From: Micromonospora radicis
GTDB lineage: Bacteria; Actinomycetota; Actinomycetes; Mycobacteriales; Micromonosporaceae
Assembly: GCF_003583405.1 (NCBI RefSeq)
Contig: NZ_QXEC01000002.1
Coordinates: 407,378 to 471,377, forward strand
Direction: 5' to 3'
Length of the DNA: 64,000 bases
Shown: in pieces, positions 27,456 through 36,096 of the stretch
Layout of the letters: every line of letters starts with the position of its first letter
Position numbering within the stretch: position 1 is the first letter of the stretch
Program-made: the position numbers and the translations under genes
The notes under the pieces: model-generated
The model's database searches: none
Told to the model about the DNA's origin: nothing
Seen by the model: the letters and a program-made list of their open reading frames with translations, nothing else

Positions 27456-27544
27456 GCCGGTCGGGCCCTCGGGTCGGGTGGACCCTGGACCGGGTGGACG
27501 CCGGGCCGTGGACGACCTCGGCCGGGGAAGAGAGGACGTACCGC

Positions 27545-27922
27545 ATGGAGATCGACCGGCCGGACGTGGTCGCCGAGGTGACCGCGGCCTTCACGGGCTA
27601 CGAGCAGGCCCTGGTCGACGGGGACGCCGACCGGATCTGCGACTACTTCTGGGATTCCGACCGGACGGTGCGCTTCGGCGTCGCCGACCACCAGTACGGC
27701 CTCGACGCGCAGCGCAAGTGGCGCTGGGCGCAACCGCCGCTGCCGCCGGGCCGCCGGTTGGTCGACCCGGTGGTCAGCACCTTCGGCCCCGACCTCGCGG
27801 TGGTCACCGTCCGGTTCGGCTACCCCGGTGACCCCGTCAGCGGCCGGCAGACCCAGACCTGGGTACGCCTGCCGGTCGGCTGGCGGATCGTCACCGCCCA
27901 CGTCTCGACGGTCGCCGGCTGA
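27545..27922 (+). CDS. AtzH-like DUF3225 (SnoaL-fold) protein
   Basis: The 125-residue protein matches the AtzH/DUF3225 pattern from the cyanuric acid gene cluster: MEIDRPDVVAEVTAAFTGYE at the start, then YFWDSDRTVRFG and QTWVRLPVGWRIVTAHVS. AtzH proteins adopt an NTF2/SnoaL-like fold and accompany allophanate hydrolase and related amidases; their role is not clear to me. The ATG at 27545 follows GAGAGGAC. Its presence strengthens the reading of this operon as an AtzF-type biuret pathway. A perfect palindromic terminator follows. Confidence 0.85.
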   Translation: MEIDRPDVVAEVTAAFTGYEQALVDGDADRICDYFWDSDRTVRFGVADHQYGLDAQRKWRWAQPPLPPGRRLVDPVVSTFGPDLAVVTVRFGYPGDPVSGRQTQTWVRLPVGWRIVTAHVSTVAG

Positions 27923-27937
27923 GGCGCCGCCCGGGAG

Positions 27938-27971
27938 GGTCGGGTTCGCCGCCGCGGCGGCGAACCCGACC
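27938..27971. terminator. 34-bp perfect palindrome, bidirectional terminator
   Basis: GGTCGGGTTCGCCGCCG (27938-27954) is directly followed by its exact reverse complement (27955-27971). It lies between convergent genes ending at 27922 and 27977 and would form the same hairpin in both transcripts. Confidence 0.85.
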
Positions 27972-27976
27972 ACCGG

Positions 27977-29824
27977 TCAGACCCGGTCGCGTACGTCCCA
28001 GAGCCACACGTCGTCGACCCGCTGCGGCTCACCGAGCAGGGCGGTCATCAGCTCACGCAGCACCGCCTCCTTGGGATGGGCGCCGAGTACCACCACCGAG
28101 GCCCGCCAGAAGCGGAGGTCCTCCACCGCCTGCCGGCGGTTCTCGTCGGTCAGTTCGGGCAGCGCACCGGCGTCCATGCTGCGGTAGATCAGGGTGCTGG
28201 TGGGCCGGTTCGGTGCGCCGAAGACACCCTCGCCGTCGAGGTTGGGGCCGATGAAGTAGCCGGCCGGGATCGGGAACTGGTGCTGGGTCAGCGCGCTCCA
28301 GCGCAACGTGGACAGACCGTGCACGTTGCTCGGGATGGGCACCGGCACCAGCGTGTGGCCGTCCGGCACGTACGGCTGCCAGGCGCCGGAGGTGATGAAG
28401 GCCGGCGGCGGGTCGACCGGCTCGGCCGGCAGCGGGGTGGGGATCAGCGGTACCACGGCCGCCGCGACGGCGACGTACCCGATCGGCCGCCGCCAGCGCG
28501 ACCACCGGCGTTCGGCGGCGGGCTCGGGGGTACGCGGCGCCGGCACCGGCGGGCGGCCGTTGCCGGCGACCGCGTCCCAGGCCAGGGCGAGCAGTACGCC
28601 GAGCGCGGCGGTGGTCACCAGGGTCAGCCGGGTCGGCATCATCATCTCGACCAGCGGCAGGTCCTCCGGGATGTACGACCACGGGCCGGGGATCCCGGTC
28701 AGCGCGCCGTTGAACCGGATCTCCGGACCGAGCGCGGCGACGGAGAAGAGCACCACCAGTACGGCGAGGATCCGGGCCACCAGCGACCGGCGGACCAGCA
28801 ACGCCAGGGCCACCACCGACAGCAGCACCAGCGGCCAGCCGAACCAGGTGTTCTGCTCGGTCAGCCCGATGGTCGCCTCCACCGCCTCGTTGCCGGCGAT
28901 GGTGTCGCGGGGGAAGGTGACGAAGGCGACGACGTCCTCGCCCCAACTGTGGAACACCCCGCCCTGCAAGCCGCGGTAGGACTGCGGGCCGTTGAACTGG
29001 AACCAGATCGGGTAGGCGGTCAGCAGCAGGGCCAGGCCGCCGCCGAGGCCCAACCCGGCGGCGAAGGTGCCGGCCCGTTCCCGCGCCGCACGTGGCCGCA
29101 TGACCGCGTACGCGATCACGATGACCAGGCAGGCCATCGCCGTGAGCAGCAGCATCTCCTCGTTGATGAAGATCTGGTACGCCACCAGCAGGCCCAGCAC
29201 CAGCCCGTTGCGCCGCCACCGGCCCGGCTCGGCCAACCGGAACACCCGCACCACGATCAGCGGGAGCAGGAAGTTGGAGACGAAGTTGGGCTGCCCGTTG
29301 GCGTGGTGCACGATGCCGGGGGCGAACCCGAGGAAGCCGCCGCCGACGAAGGCCGCGGCCCGCGAGCGCACCAGGTGCCGCGACAGCATCCAGTACGCGG
29401 TGCCGGCGGTCGCGGCCAGCGCACCACCGAGGTACAGCGCGTACACCACCTGCGGGCCGAGCAGCCAGGTGAGGGGCGCCAACGGCAGGGTCACCCCGAG
29501 CAGCGAGGTGTTGGCCATCATGTTCACCCCGTCGGGGGCGTTCTGCTGCGTACTGAACAGCGGGTTCTCCAGGTTGCGCACCGAGTACGCACCGTGCGAG
29601 AAGAGCCACTCGAACCAGCTGTGGTCGGTGGGCAGGTGGGACGAGACGCGGTTGTTCACGTCCACCCAGTAGTTGAGGCAGACGACGACACCGAGCAGCA
29701 CGTAGGCTCCGATGACCAGCACGTCGGCCCGGTGCGGCCGGCGTCGGGGACGCCGTGTTTCCGCTTCCGCCTCGACGGTCGGGGAGACGGGATTCAGCGA
29801 GGGATCTACCACCGGCACAGCCAC
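27977..29824 (-). CDS. Multi-pass membrane protein, GT-C glycosyltransferase-like, paralogue 3
   Basis: The 615-residue protein shares the family blocks seen at 17749 and 19794: APDGVNMMANTSLLGVTLPL, IFINEEMLLL, TEQNTWFGWPLVL, MMMPTRLTLV and RFWRASVVVLG, and it ends VDDVWLWDVRDRV. It has about 11 membrane segments and a soluble C-terminus. It lies on the other side of the biuret-type operon and in the opposite orientation. The GTG at 29822-29824 lies 8 bases after TACGAT, so the mRNA is probably leaderless; the frame extends further but into the divergent region. Function is unproven. Confidence 0.75.
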   Translation of the reverse strand: MAVPVVDPSLNPVSPTVEAEAETRRPRRRPHRADVLVIGAYVLLGVVVCLNYWVDVNNRVSSHLPTDHSWFEWLFSHGAYSVRNLENPLFSTQQNAPDGVNMMANTSLLGVTLPLAPLTWLLGPQVVYALYLGGALAATAGTAYWMLSRHLVRSRAAAFVGGGFLGFAPGIVHHANGQPNFVSNFLLPLIVVRVFRLAEPGRWRRNGLVLGLLVAYQIFINEEMLLLTAMACLVIVIAYAVMRPRAARERAGTFAAGLGLGGGLALLLTAYPIWFQFNGPQSYRGLQGGVFHSWGEDVVAFVTFPRDTIAGNEAVEATIGLTEQNTWFGWPLVLLSVVALALLVRRSLVARILAVLVVLFSVAALGPEIRFNGALTGIPGPWSYIPEDLPLVEMMMPTRLTLVTTAALGVLLALAWDAVAGNGRPPVPAPRTPEPAAERRWSRWRRPIGYVAVAAAVVPLIPTPLPAEPVDPPPAFITSGAWQPYVPDGHTLVPVPIPSNVHGLSTLRWSALTQHQFPIPAGYFIGPNLDGEGVFGAPNRPTSTLIYRSMDAGALPELTDENRRQAVEDLRFWRASVVVLGAHPKEAVLRELMTALLGEPQRVDDVWLWDVRDRV

Positions 29825-29906
29825 GACGGGCCATCGTACAGGCGGGCGCCGGGGATCCCCGACGGCCGTGAGGGGCCGCGTGTGGCGCGCGGCGGGGAGG
29901 ACGAGC

Positions 29907-31229
29907 GTGACGCTGATCGACCTCGGTGACCTGTCCGGGCCGACCACAACCGAGCCGACGGCGCGGCGGCGCCCGGCCGGGTTGCGGCGTCGGGCCGCCG
30001 GCCGGTGGTGGTCGATCGGGTTGGTGACGGTGGCCGCGCTGGTGGCGCTGGCCGGTGCCGCGCCGCCCGGCACGCGGGTGCACGCGACGGTGCCGGCCGC
30101 TCTGGGGTCGGAGTTGTTCCTCGCCGAGGAGTACATCTTCACCATCACCCCGGCGCCCCGGGTGACCGACGGCACGCAGGAACTCGCCGCCTACCCCCGG
30201 CCGACCCGGGCCACCGTCGCACCGCGGCAGCTGACCGCACTGTGGCGGATCCCGGTGCCGCCCGGGCACCGCTTCTACCGGGTGGAGACCGTCGCCGGTG
30301 ACGGCGTGCTGCTCGCCATGGTGCCGCCAGGGAATACCGGCGGCGACAGCCAGACCGTGTTGCTGGACGTGCGTACCGGGCAGGAACGGTGGCGGACCGT
30401 CGGGTTCGGTACGCCCGACCCGTCGGGCCGGGTACTGCTGCAGACGTTCGGCTTCGAGGAACCGATGACGCTGCGCGCGGTCGACCTGGCCGACGGTCGC
30501 GAGCTGTGGTCGACCACCTCGCCGCCGGGCTGGTTGCAGCACCACTGGCGGGACGGGGTGATCGACGCCATCGTGCTGTCCACCAACGCCGGTGACGTCG
30601 ACGTGCTCGACGCGACCACCGGCGAGGTTCGGCACCGGCTGCCCCGAAGCGCCGCCCATCCGTCCGCCTACCAGCAGTCGTCGCTGGTCGGAGACCTGGT
30701 GCTGGTGGTCAGCAACTCGCGGGTCGTCACCGCGTACGGCATCGACGGGTTGGTGCGGCGCTGGCAGACCACCCTGCCGCTGGCCGAACAGGTGACCCGG
30801 TGCGGGGAGCTGCTCTGTGTCCAGGCCGGCGGTGGCGGCACGCACGTCCTCGACCCGGCCACCGGCGCGCTCCGGTGGCGCACCGACGTGGACGCCGAAC
30901 TGCTGCGCGTCACGGGCGCCCGCGGCCTGGCACAGCTACGCGGCAGCCCCGGCCGGGAACTGGTGCTGCTCGACTCGGCCACCGGCGCGGTGCTGACCGA
31001 CTACGCCGCCTGGGCCTCGGTCGCCTCCTACGAGCAGGAGCAGGAGCTGTACGGGGTGCACACGATCCCCGAGGTGGGCCTCGTGCTGGCCCGGCTCGAC
31101 CCGGCGCAGGCACAGCCGCGCCGGCTCGACGTGCTGGCCGGCGCGGCCGGCGGCTGCCAGAGCCGCGACGGCCTGATCGGCTGCCGCCGCCACGACGGCG
31201 GGTTCGGCGTGTGGCAGCTGCCGGAGTGA
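29907..31229 (+). CDS. Membrane-anchored PQQ-type beta-propeller protein
   Basis: The 440-residue protein has a basic N-terminus, one membrane segment (about residues 36-55) and an extracytoplasmic domain with repeated propeller blades: LLDVRTGQERWRT, AVDLADGRELWSTTS, VLDATTGEVRHRL, VLDPATGALRWRTDVD and LLDSATGAVLTDY. These match PQQ-like repeats, although binding of the cofactor is not implied. Two cysteines near the end (GCQSRDGLIGCRR) may form a disulfide. The GTG at 29907 follows GGGGAGG. It is divergent from paralogue 3 and may share a cell-surface role. Confidence 0.8.
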   Translation: MTLIDLGDLSGPTTTEPTARRRPAGLRRRAAGRWWSIGLVTVAALVALAGAAPPGTRVHATVPAALGSELFLAEEYIFTITPAPRVTDGTQELAAYPRPTRATVAPRQLTALWRIPVPPGHRFYRVETVAGDGVLLAMVPPGNTGGDSQTVLLDVRTGQERWRTVGFGTPDPSGRVLLQTFGFEEPMTLRAVDLADGRELWSTTSPPGWLQHHWRDGVIDAIVLSTNAGDVDVLDATTGEVRHRLPRSAAHPSAYQQSSLVGDLVLVVSNSRVVTAYGIDGLVRRWQTTLPLAEQVTRCGELLCVQAGGGGTHVLDPATGALRWRTDVDAELLRVTGARGLAQLRGSPGRELVLLDSATGAVLTDYAAWASVASYEQEQELYGVHTIPEVGLVLARLDPAQAQPRRLDVLAGAAGGCQSRDGLIGCRRHDGGFGVWQLPE

Positions 31230-31238
31230 GCGGGGGCG

Positions 31239-32489
31239 CTACCAGTTCGGCTGCGCCGGGCGGGTCGGCAGCGGCCGGTCGGGCGGCCGGATCACGTACG
31301 TCAGGCCGCCGCTGGCGACCTGCCAGGCGTGCTCGAACGGGGCCCGTGGCACGACCCGGCGTACCGTCTCGTCGTCCGGCGCGTACGGGTCGTTGACGAT
31401 CGGGTCACCGGTGGCGGTGAAGCCGACCAGCACCAGCAGGTGCCCGGTGGTGTCGTAGTCGAGTCCGGGCACCTCTCCCCGCCGGTACGCGGCGGAGAGC
31501 ACCAGCGGGATGCCGGCGGCCACGAACGCCTCCGCCTCGGCCAGCGACCGGAGTCGGGTCACGAAGGCGTCCATCCCCTGCGACCCCGCGTACGCGGTGG
31601 TGAACGACCAGTTCCCGGTCCCGTCGTAGGCGTGGTCGTAGCACTGCCGGGCGGCGTGCACCACCGCCGGCCGGGGTCCGGGCGGGCGGACCCAGGCGTA
31701 CCGCCGTGGGACGGGTGAGGCGCCCCAGTAGGCCAGCACCATCGCCGCCGACGTGGGGCTGCACCAGCCGTCCCCACCGCCACCCAGCCACCGGTGGGTG
31801 CCGGTGTGCCGGCGCTGGGACCAGCACGGCACGTCCAGTACCCGGCCGGTCGCCGGCCCCGGCCGGGTGCTCGGGGCCACCGGGTCGCCCTCGCCGGTCG
31901 CGCCGGCCTGGTCCGCGCCGGCCTGGTCCGCGCCGGGCGGGTTGGTGCCGGTCGGGGTGACCGGGTCGCCGCTGGCCACCGCGCCGGCCGTGCGCAGCAC
32001 CGGGCCGGCGCGGGCCCCCGCCGGGCGGAGCAGCGTCAGTCGCAGCTGCCAGCCGGTCACCGTCGCCGCGCCGACCACCAGCGTGTCGGTCTCCACCCGG
32101 GCGGCGGCGTCCCGCTGGCCGGGCACCGAGGTGCGCCGTACCGCGCTGTCGTCTGCGGTCCAGTCGCCGAGCGCGTACCAGCGGGTCGCCGGGCCGCTGG
32201 CGTGCCAGCCGCGCAGCTCGGCCCGCAGCCAGCAGCCGGCCGGGGCGTCCGCGGTCCAGGAGGGCACCACCTCGCGTACCGCGAATCCGGCCGGCACCGG
32301 CGGCGACGTCCAGGTGCCCCACTCGTAGCGGCGGAGGTGGCCCGCCGGGTCGGGGTGCACCAGTCGCCGGACGACGCCGCCCGGTGCCAGCCCGCGGCGG
32401 GCCACCCGCAGCCCGAACCGGCGGCCGGCGGCGCCGTCGGTGGGGAACCGGAATCCCCGGTACACGATGTCCCGAGCCGCTGCCGTCAC
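31239..32489 (-). CDS. C39-like cysteine peptidase with N-terminal accessory domain
   Basis: The 416-residue protein has an N-terminal beta-rich domain (about 1-190), a linker with a GADQAGADQAGA repeat and a C-terminal peptidase C39-like domain. The likely catalytic residues are Cys in DGWCSPTSAAMVLAYWG, His in TTGHLLVLVGF and Asp in PIVNDPYAP. No signal peptide is visible with the chosen GTG start at 32487-32489, which follows GGAGGG; upstream in-frame starts also give no clear signal. Similar actinobacterial proteins are annotated as peptidase C39 family proteins with unknown substrate. It is convergent with the propeller gene, 9 bases apart. Confidence 0.8.
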   Translation of the reverse strand: MTAAARDIVYRGFRFPTDGAAGRRFGLRVARRGLAPGGVVRRLVHPDPAGHLRRYEWGTWTSPPVPAGFAVREVVPSWTADAPAGCWLRAELRGWHASGPATRWYALGDWTADDSAVRRTSVPGQRDAAARVETDTLVVGAATVTGWQLRLTLLRPAGARAGPVLRTAGAVASGDPVTPTGTNPPGADQAGADQAGATGEGDPVAPSTRPGPATGRVLDVPCWSQRRHTGTHRWLGGGGDGWCSPTSAAMVLAYWGASPVPRRYAWVRPPGPRPAVVHAARQCYDHAYDGTGNWSFTTAYAGSQGMDAFVTRLRSLAEAEAFVAAGIPLVLSAAYRRGEVPGLDYDTTGHLLVLVGFTATGDPIVNDPYAPDDETVRRVVPRAPFEHAWQVASGGLTYVIRPPDRPLPTRPAQPNW

Positions 32490-32623
32490 GTCCCACCCTC
32501 CGTCGCTTCCTGCCGGCAGCATCGTGCAGGTCGAAGGTTTCCGGCAACACCGCACCGGCGTGCCCGTCGGCTTGGCCACCGGCGCTAGGTTGACGAGTTG
32601 TCGTCGCCGGGAAGGGGCTGGGC

Positions 32624-33292
32624 ATGCGGGTACTGGTGGTCGAGGACGAGCGCAACCTCGCCGACGCGATCGCGCGTGGCCTGCGTAAGCGTGGGATGGC
32701 GGTGGACGTGGCGTACGACGGCGACAGCGGCCACGAGATGGCCTTCGTCACCCGCTACGACGTGGTGGTGCTCGACCGTGACCTGCCCGGCATGCACGGT
32801 GACCAGATCTGTGCCGAGCTGGCCGCCTCGGGCGCGCTGACCCGGGTACTGATGCTCACCGCCAGCGGTACGGTCGCCGACCGGGTCGAGGGCTTGCAGC
32901 TCGGCGCCGACGACTACCTGCCCAAACCGTTCGCCTTCGACGAACTGGTCGCCCGGGTGCAGGCGCTGGGCCGGCGGGCCACCCCGGCGGCCCCGCCGGT
33001 GCTCGAACTGGCCGACCTCGTCGTCGACCCGGCCCGCCGCACGGCCACCCGGGGCGGGGTGGCGGTGGAGCTGACCAACAAGGAGTTCGGGGTGCTCTGC
33101 GAGCTGCTCAAGGCCCGCGGCGCCGTGGTGTCCAGCGAGGAACTGTTGGAACGGGTCTGGGACGCCAACACCGACCCGTTCACCACGATCGTCCGGGTCA
33201 CCGTGATGACCCTGCGGCGCAAGCTCGGCGACCCGCCGCTGATCGAGACCGTGGTGGGTGCCGGCTACCGGACGGCCGAGGTGTCGGCGTGA
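32624..33292 (+). CDS. OmpR-family two-component response regulator
   Basis: The 222-residue protein has a receiver domain with acidic pocket Glu7-Asp8, phosphoacceptor Asp51 in VVVLDRDLPG and Lys101 in YLPKPF, followed by a winged-helix DNA-binding domain (about 125-220) with TNKEFGVLCELLKARG and GAGYRTAE. It should be phosphorylated by the overlapping downstream kinase. The ATG at 32624 follows GGGAAGGGG. Its targets are unknown. Confidence 0.93.
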   Translation: MRVLVVEDERNLADAIARGLRKRGMAVDVAYDGDSGHEMAFVTRYDVVVLDRDLPGMHGDQICAELAASGALTRVLMLTASGTVADRVEGLQLGADDYLPKPFAFDELVARVQALGRRATPAAPPVLELADLVVDPARRTATRGGVAVELTNKEFGVLCELLKARGAVVSSEELLERVWDANTDPFTTIVRVTVMTLRRKLGDPPLIETVVGAGYRTAEVSA

Positions 33293-34479
33293 CGGGCCCG
33301 GCACGCCGCCGGCTCAGCCTCCGTATGCGACCCACCCTGCGGCTGCGGCTGACCCTGCTCAACGGGGTGCTGCTGGTCGGTGCCGGGGCGATCCTGGTGC
33401 TGCTGGCCTGGTTGCTGGTCCGCGACGCGTTGCGGCCCACCGACGAGCTGCTGCCCGGCACCACGGTGCTGCTGGCCGACGGGCGTTCGCTGGACGCCGC
33501 CACCTGGCAACGGCAGCTGGTCGACTCGGCCTCCGGGGAACTGCTGGCCAAGGGGCTGGCCGCGCTGCTGGCGATCGGCACGGTCGGCGTGGTCGGGGCG
33601 TACGCGGTCGCCGGCCGGGCGCTGCGACCGCTGCACCAGGTCACCGCGACCGCGCGCCGGCTCGGCGAGACCACGCTGGACCAGCGGATCTGCTACTCCG
33701 GGGCGGACGACGAGGTGGCCGAGCTGGCGGACACCTTCGACGAGATGCTGGACCGGATCGCCGCCGCGTTCGAGGCGCAGAAGCGGTTCGTCGCCAACGC
33801 CTCGCACGAGCTGCGTACGCCGCTGGCGGTGATGCGTACCGAGATCGACGTGACGCTCTCCGACGACGAGGCGGACACCGGCGAGTACCGCCGGATGGCG
33901 ACCGTGGTCCGGGACGCCTCCGAGCGGGCCAACGGCCTGGTTGACGCGCTGCTGGTGCTGGCCCGCAGCGAGGCGCAGGCGGGGCGGCGACTCGGCCGGC
34001 GTACCGAGTGCGACCTCGCCGCCGGCACCCTCAACGCGTTGTCCGCGGTACGGCGGGAGGTCGAGCGGATCAAGCTGGACGTGCGGACCTCGCTGGAGCC
34101 GGCGCCGGTGGTCGGCGATCCGGGTCTGCTGGACCGGCTGGCCGGCAACCTGATCGAGAACGCGGTCCGCTACAACCATCTGCACGGCCGGCTCTGGGTG
34201 CGGACCGGCTCGGACGGCCACCAGTCGTGGCTGGTGGTGGGGAACACCGGCTTCGAGGTCGACCCGGCCGACGTGCCGGGGCTGTTCGAGCCGTTCCGCC
34301 GCGGTGGCCGGGAGCGGACCGGGGCGCGTGGGTCGGGACTCGGTCTGTCGATCGTCCGGGCGGTCTGCGATGCGCACGGCGGCACGGTGACCGTGGTGGC
34401 GCAGCCCGGCGGCGGCCTGGAGGTGACGGTGACCCTCCCGGCGGCCGACGCCGTGCCGACGGCGGACGCCGCCAGGTGA
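33289..34479 (+). CDS. Sensor histidine kinase
   Basis: The 396-residue protein has two membrane segments (about 23-42 and 84-103) flanking a short extracellular loop of about 40 residues, a HAMP region, a dimerisation domain with the phosphorylated His in NASHELRTPLAVMRTE, and an ATPase domain with NLIENAVRYN and RGSGLGLSIVRAV. The small sensor loop suggests membrane or small-ligand sensing. The GTG overlaps the regulator stop as GTGA, a typical coupled pair. Confidence 0.92.
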   Translation: MTGPARRRLSLRMRPTLRLRLTLLNGVLLVGAGAILVLLAWLLVRDALRPTDELLPGTTVLLADGRSLDAATWQRQLVDSASGELLAKGLAALLAIGTVGVVGAYAVAGRALRPLHQVTATARRLGETTLDQRICYSGADDEVAELADTFDEMLDRIAAAFEAQKRFVANASHELRTPLAVMRTEIDVTLSDDEADTGEYRRMATVVRDASERANGLVDALLVLARSEAQAGRRLGRRTECDLAAGTLNALSAVRREVERIKLDVRTSLEPAPVVGDPGLLDRLAGNLIENAVRYNHLHGRLWVRTGSDGHQSWLVVGNTGFEVDPADVPGLFEPFRRGGRERTGARGSGLGLSIVRAVCDAHGGTVTVVAQPGGGLEVTVTLPAADAVPTADAAR

Positions 34480-34583
34480 CCCGACGGCGGTCGCCCGGCC
34501 ACCGCCCATCCCACTCCCGCGACGGCCGTCGGGCCACTCCACGGGGCGGGATAATCGCTTGATCAGCGTGAGAGGTTGGGCCC

Positions 34584-34985
34584 ATGACTTCGACAGTCCA
34601 CTGGATCGACTTCGACTGCGCCGACCCGTACGCCATGGCGACCTTCTGGGCCGAGGCGACCGGGATGCGCCACGACCCGGACAACAAGCCGGGCGAGGAG
34701 GAGTGCGCGTTGTTCTCGGGCCCGGACGACGCCGATGGCGGCCTGCTCTTCCAGCGGGTACCGGAGGGCAAGACGGCGAAGAACCGGGTGCACCTGGACC
34801 TGAAGCCGACCGACCGGACCCGGGACGAGGAGGTCGAGCGGCTGCTCGGCCTGGGCGCGTCGCTGGTCGCCGACCAACGCCGGCCGGACGGCACCGGCTG
34901 GGTGGTGCTCGCCGACCCGGAGGGCAACGAACTCTGCGTGGAACGCGGCGCGGCGGAGCGGGCCGAGGCGGCCGGGCAGTCCTGA
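34584..34985 (+). CDS. VOC-superfamily (glyoxalase-like) protein
   Basis: The 133-residue protein shows the vicinal-oxygen-chelate pattern: TSTVHWIDFDCADPYAMATF at the start, KNRVHLDLKPTD in the middle and TGWVVLADPEGNELCVE near the end. Such proteins include dioxygenases, glyoxalases and antibiotic-binding proteins; this short form cannot be assigned a substrate. GATAAT (34550-34555) may be its -10 box, and GAGAGG precedes the ATG. Confidence 0.82.
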   Translation: MTSTVHWIDFDCADPYAMATFWAEATGMRHDPDNKPGEEECALFSGPDDADGGLLFQRVPEGKTAKNRVHLDLKPTDRTRDEEVERLLGLGASLVADQRRPDGTGWVVLADPEGNELCVERGAAERAEAAGQS

Positions 34986-35006
34986 GACCGCTGGTGCGCC
35001 CACCGG

Positions 35007-35900
35007 TCAGGACACCGGCTGCCCCGCGCGCCGCAGGCGTACGGCGTCCTGGCTCGGTGGCGCGCCGAACTGGCGCCGGTACTCGCGGCTGAACTGGGAG
35101 AGGCTGCCGTAGCCGACCCGCCGGCCGACGGCGGCGATGTCGTTGCCGTCCGCGGCCAGTTGCAGGCGGGCGTGCTGGAGCCGGATCTGTTTCTGGAACT
35201 GGATCGGGCTCATCGCGGTGACCGCCTGGAAGTTGCGGTGGAACGCCGACACGCTCATCCCCGCCTGCTGTGCCACCTCCTCGACGAGGAACCGCTGCGG
35301 GTAGTTCTCGCGGATCCAGCGCACCGCACGGGCGATGTGGCTGAGGTTGCTGTCGGGCAGACCGAGCTGGCGGACCAGCGCGCCCTGGTCGCCGGTGAGC
35401 AGCCGCCAGAGGATCTCGCGTTTGACCAGTGGCGCGAGTACCGGGATGTCGCGCGGCTGGTCGAGCAGGCGGACCAGCCGCAGGACGGCGTCGAGGAGTT
35501 CGCCGGAGGCGGTACTGACGGCGAGCCCGGCCGGCATCTCGTCGCCGACCGCCGGCAGGTCGCCGGGGGCGAGCTGCAACAGCAGGTCGGCCACCGTGGC
35601 CGGGTCGAGGTTCAGTCCGACACCGAGGCCGGGAAGCTCCGGGCTGGCCTCGGTGAAGTGGCTGCTCACCGGCAGGTCGACGGAGGTCACGAGATACTCT
35701 CCGGCACGGTACTGGTACACGCGGTCACCCAGGGCCAGTCGTTTGGTGCCCTGGGTCACCAAGGCCAGCACCCGGCCGTAGATCGTCGGCGTCGGCGGGT
35801 ACGGCCGGTCGGCCCTGATGATCAGCACGTCGTCGATCGTGGTGGTCAGATCGGGCCGGGCGTGGCGGGTCAGCAGGCGGCACAGCTCGTCGAGGGCCAT
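35007..35900 (-). CDS. AraC-family transcriptional regulator
   Basis: The 297-residue protein has an N-terminal AraC_N-type domain (about 1-150) with VLALVTQGTKRLALGDRVY and VTSVDLPVSSHFTEAS, and a C-terminal pair of helix-turn-helix motifs (LVEEVAQQAGMSVSAFHRNF and VGYGSLSQFSREYRRQFG). Relatives often regulate adjacent dehydrogenase or hydrolase genes. The nearest candidates are the operon at 39733-42512 or the divergent LuxR-type gene. The ATG at 35898-35900 has no clear ribosome-binding site; TTTAAT lies 8 bases upstream, suggesting a leaderless mRNA. Confidence 0.9.
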   Translation of the reverse strand: MALDELCRLLTRHARPDLTTTIDDVLIIRADRPYPPTPTIYGRVLALVTQGTKRLALGDRVYQYRAGEYLVTSVDLPVSSHFTEASPELPGLGVGLNLDPATVADLLLQLAPGDLPAVGDEMPAGLAVSTASGELLDAVLRLVRLLDQPRDIPVLAPLVKREILWRLLTGDQGALVRQLGLPDSNLSHIARAVRWIRENYPQRFLVEEVAQQAGMSVSAFHRNFQAVTAMSPIQFQKQIRLQHARLQLAADGNDIAAVGRRVGYGSLSQFSREYRRQFGAPPSQDAVRLRRAGQPVS

Positions 35901-36096
35901 GCCTGCGATTAAACCGGCACGGCCGCCGGGCGACGCCCACCGGTGCCGGTCGTTGCCGGGCCACTGCCGGCCCGATCCGCGTACCGGCCGGATCGGGCAG
36001 GATCACGCCAGAGTTTGCGACTTCTGGGCAACGCGTCCGGGCACTGCGCCTGGTTCGATATGTCTCCGGGAGGCTGGCCGTGTCTGAGGAGCCGCG

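Noticed and set aside
28053..30845. 930-residue minus-strand frame over paralogue 3 and the propeller gene
   Set aside because: It is a shadow of two well-supported genes and lacks recognisable motifs.
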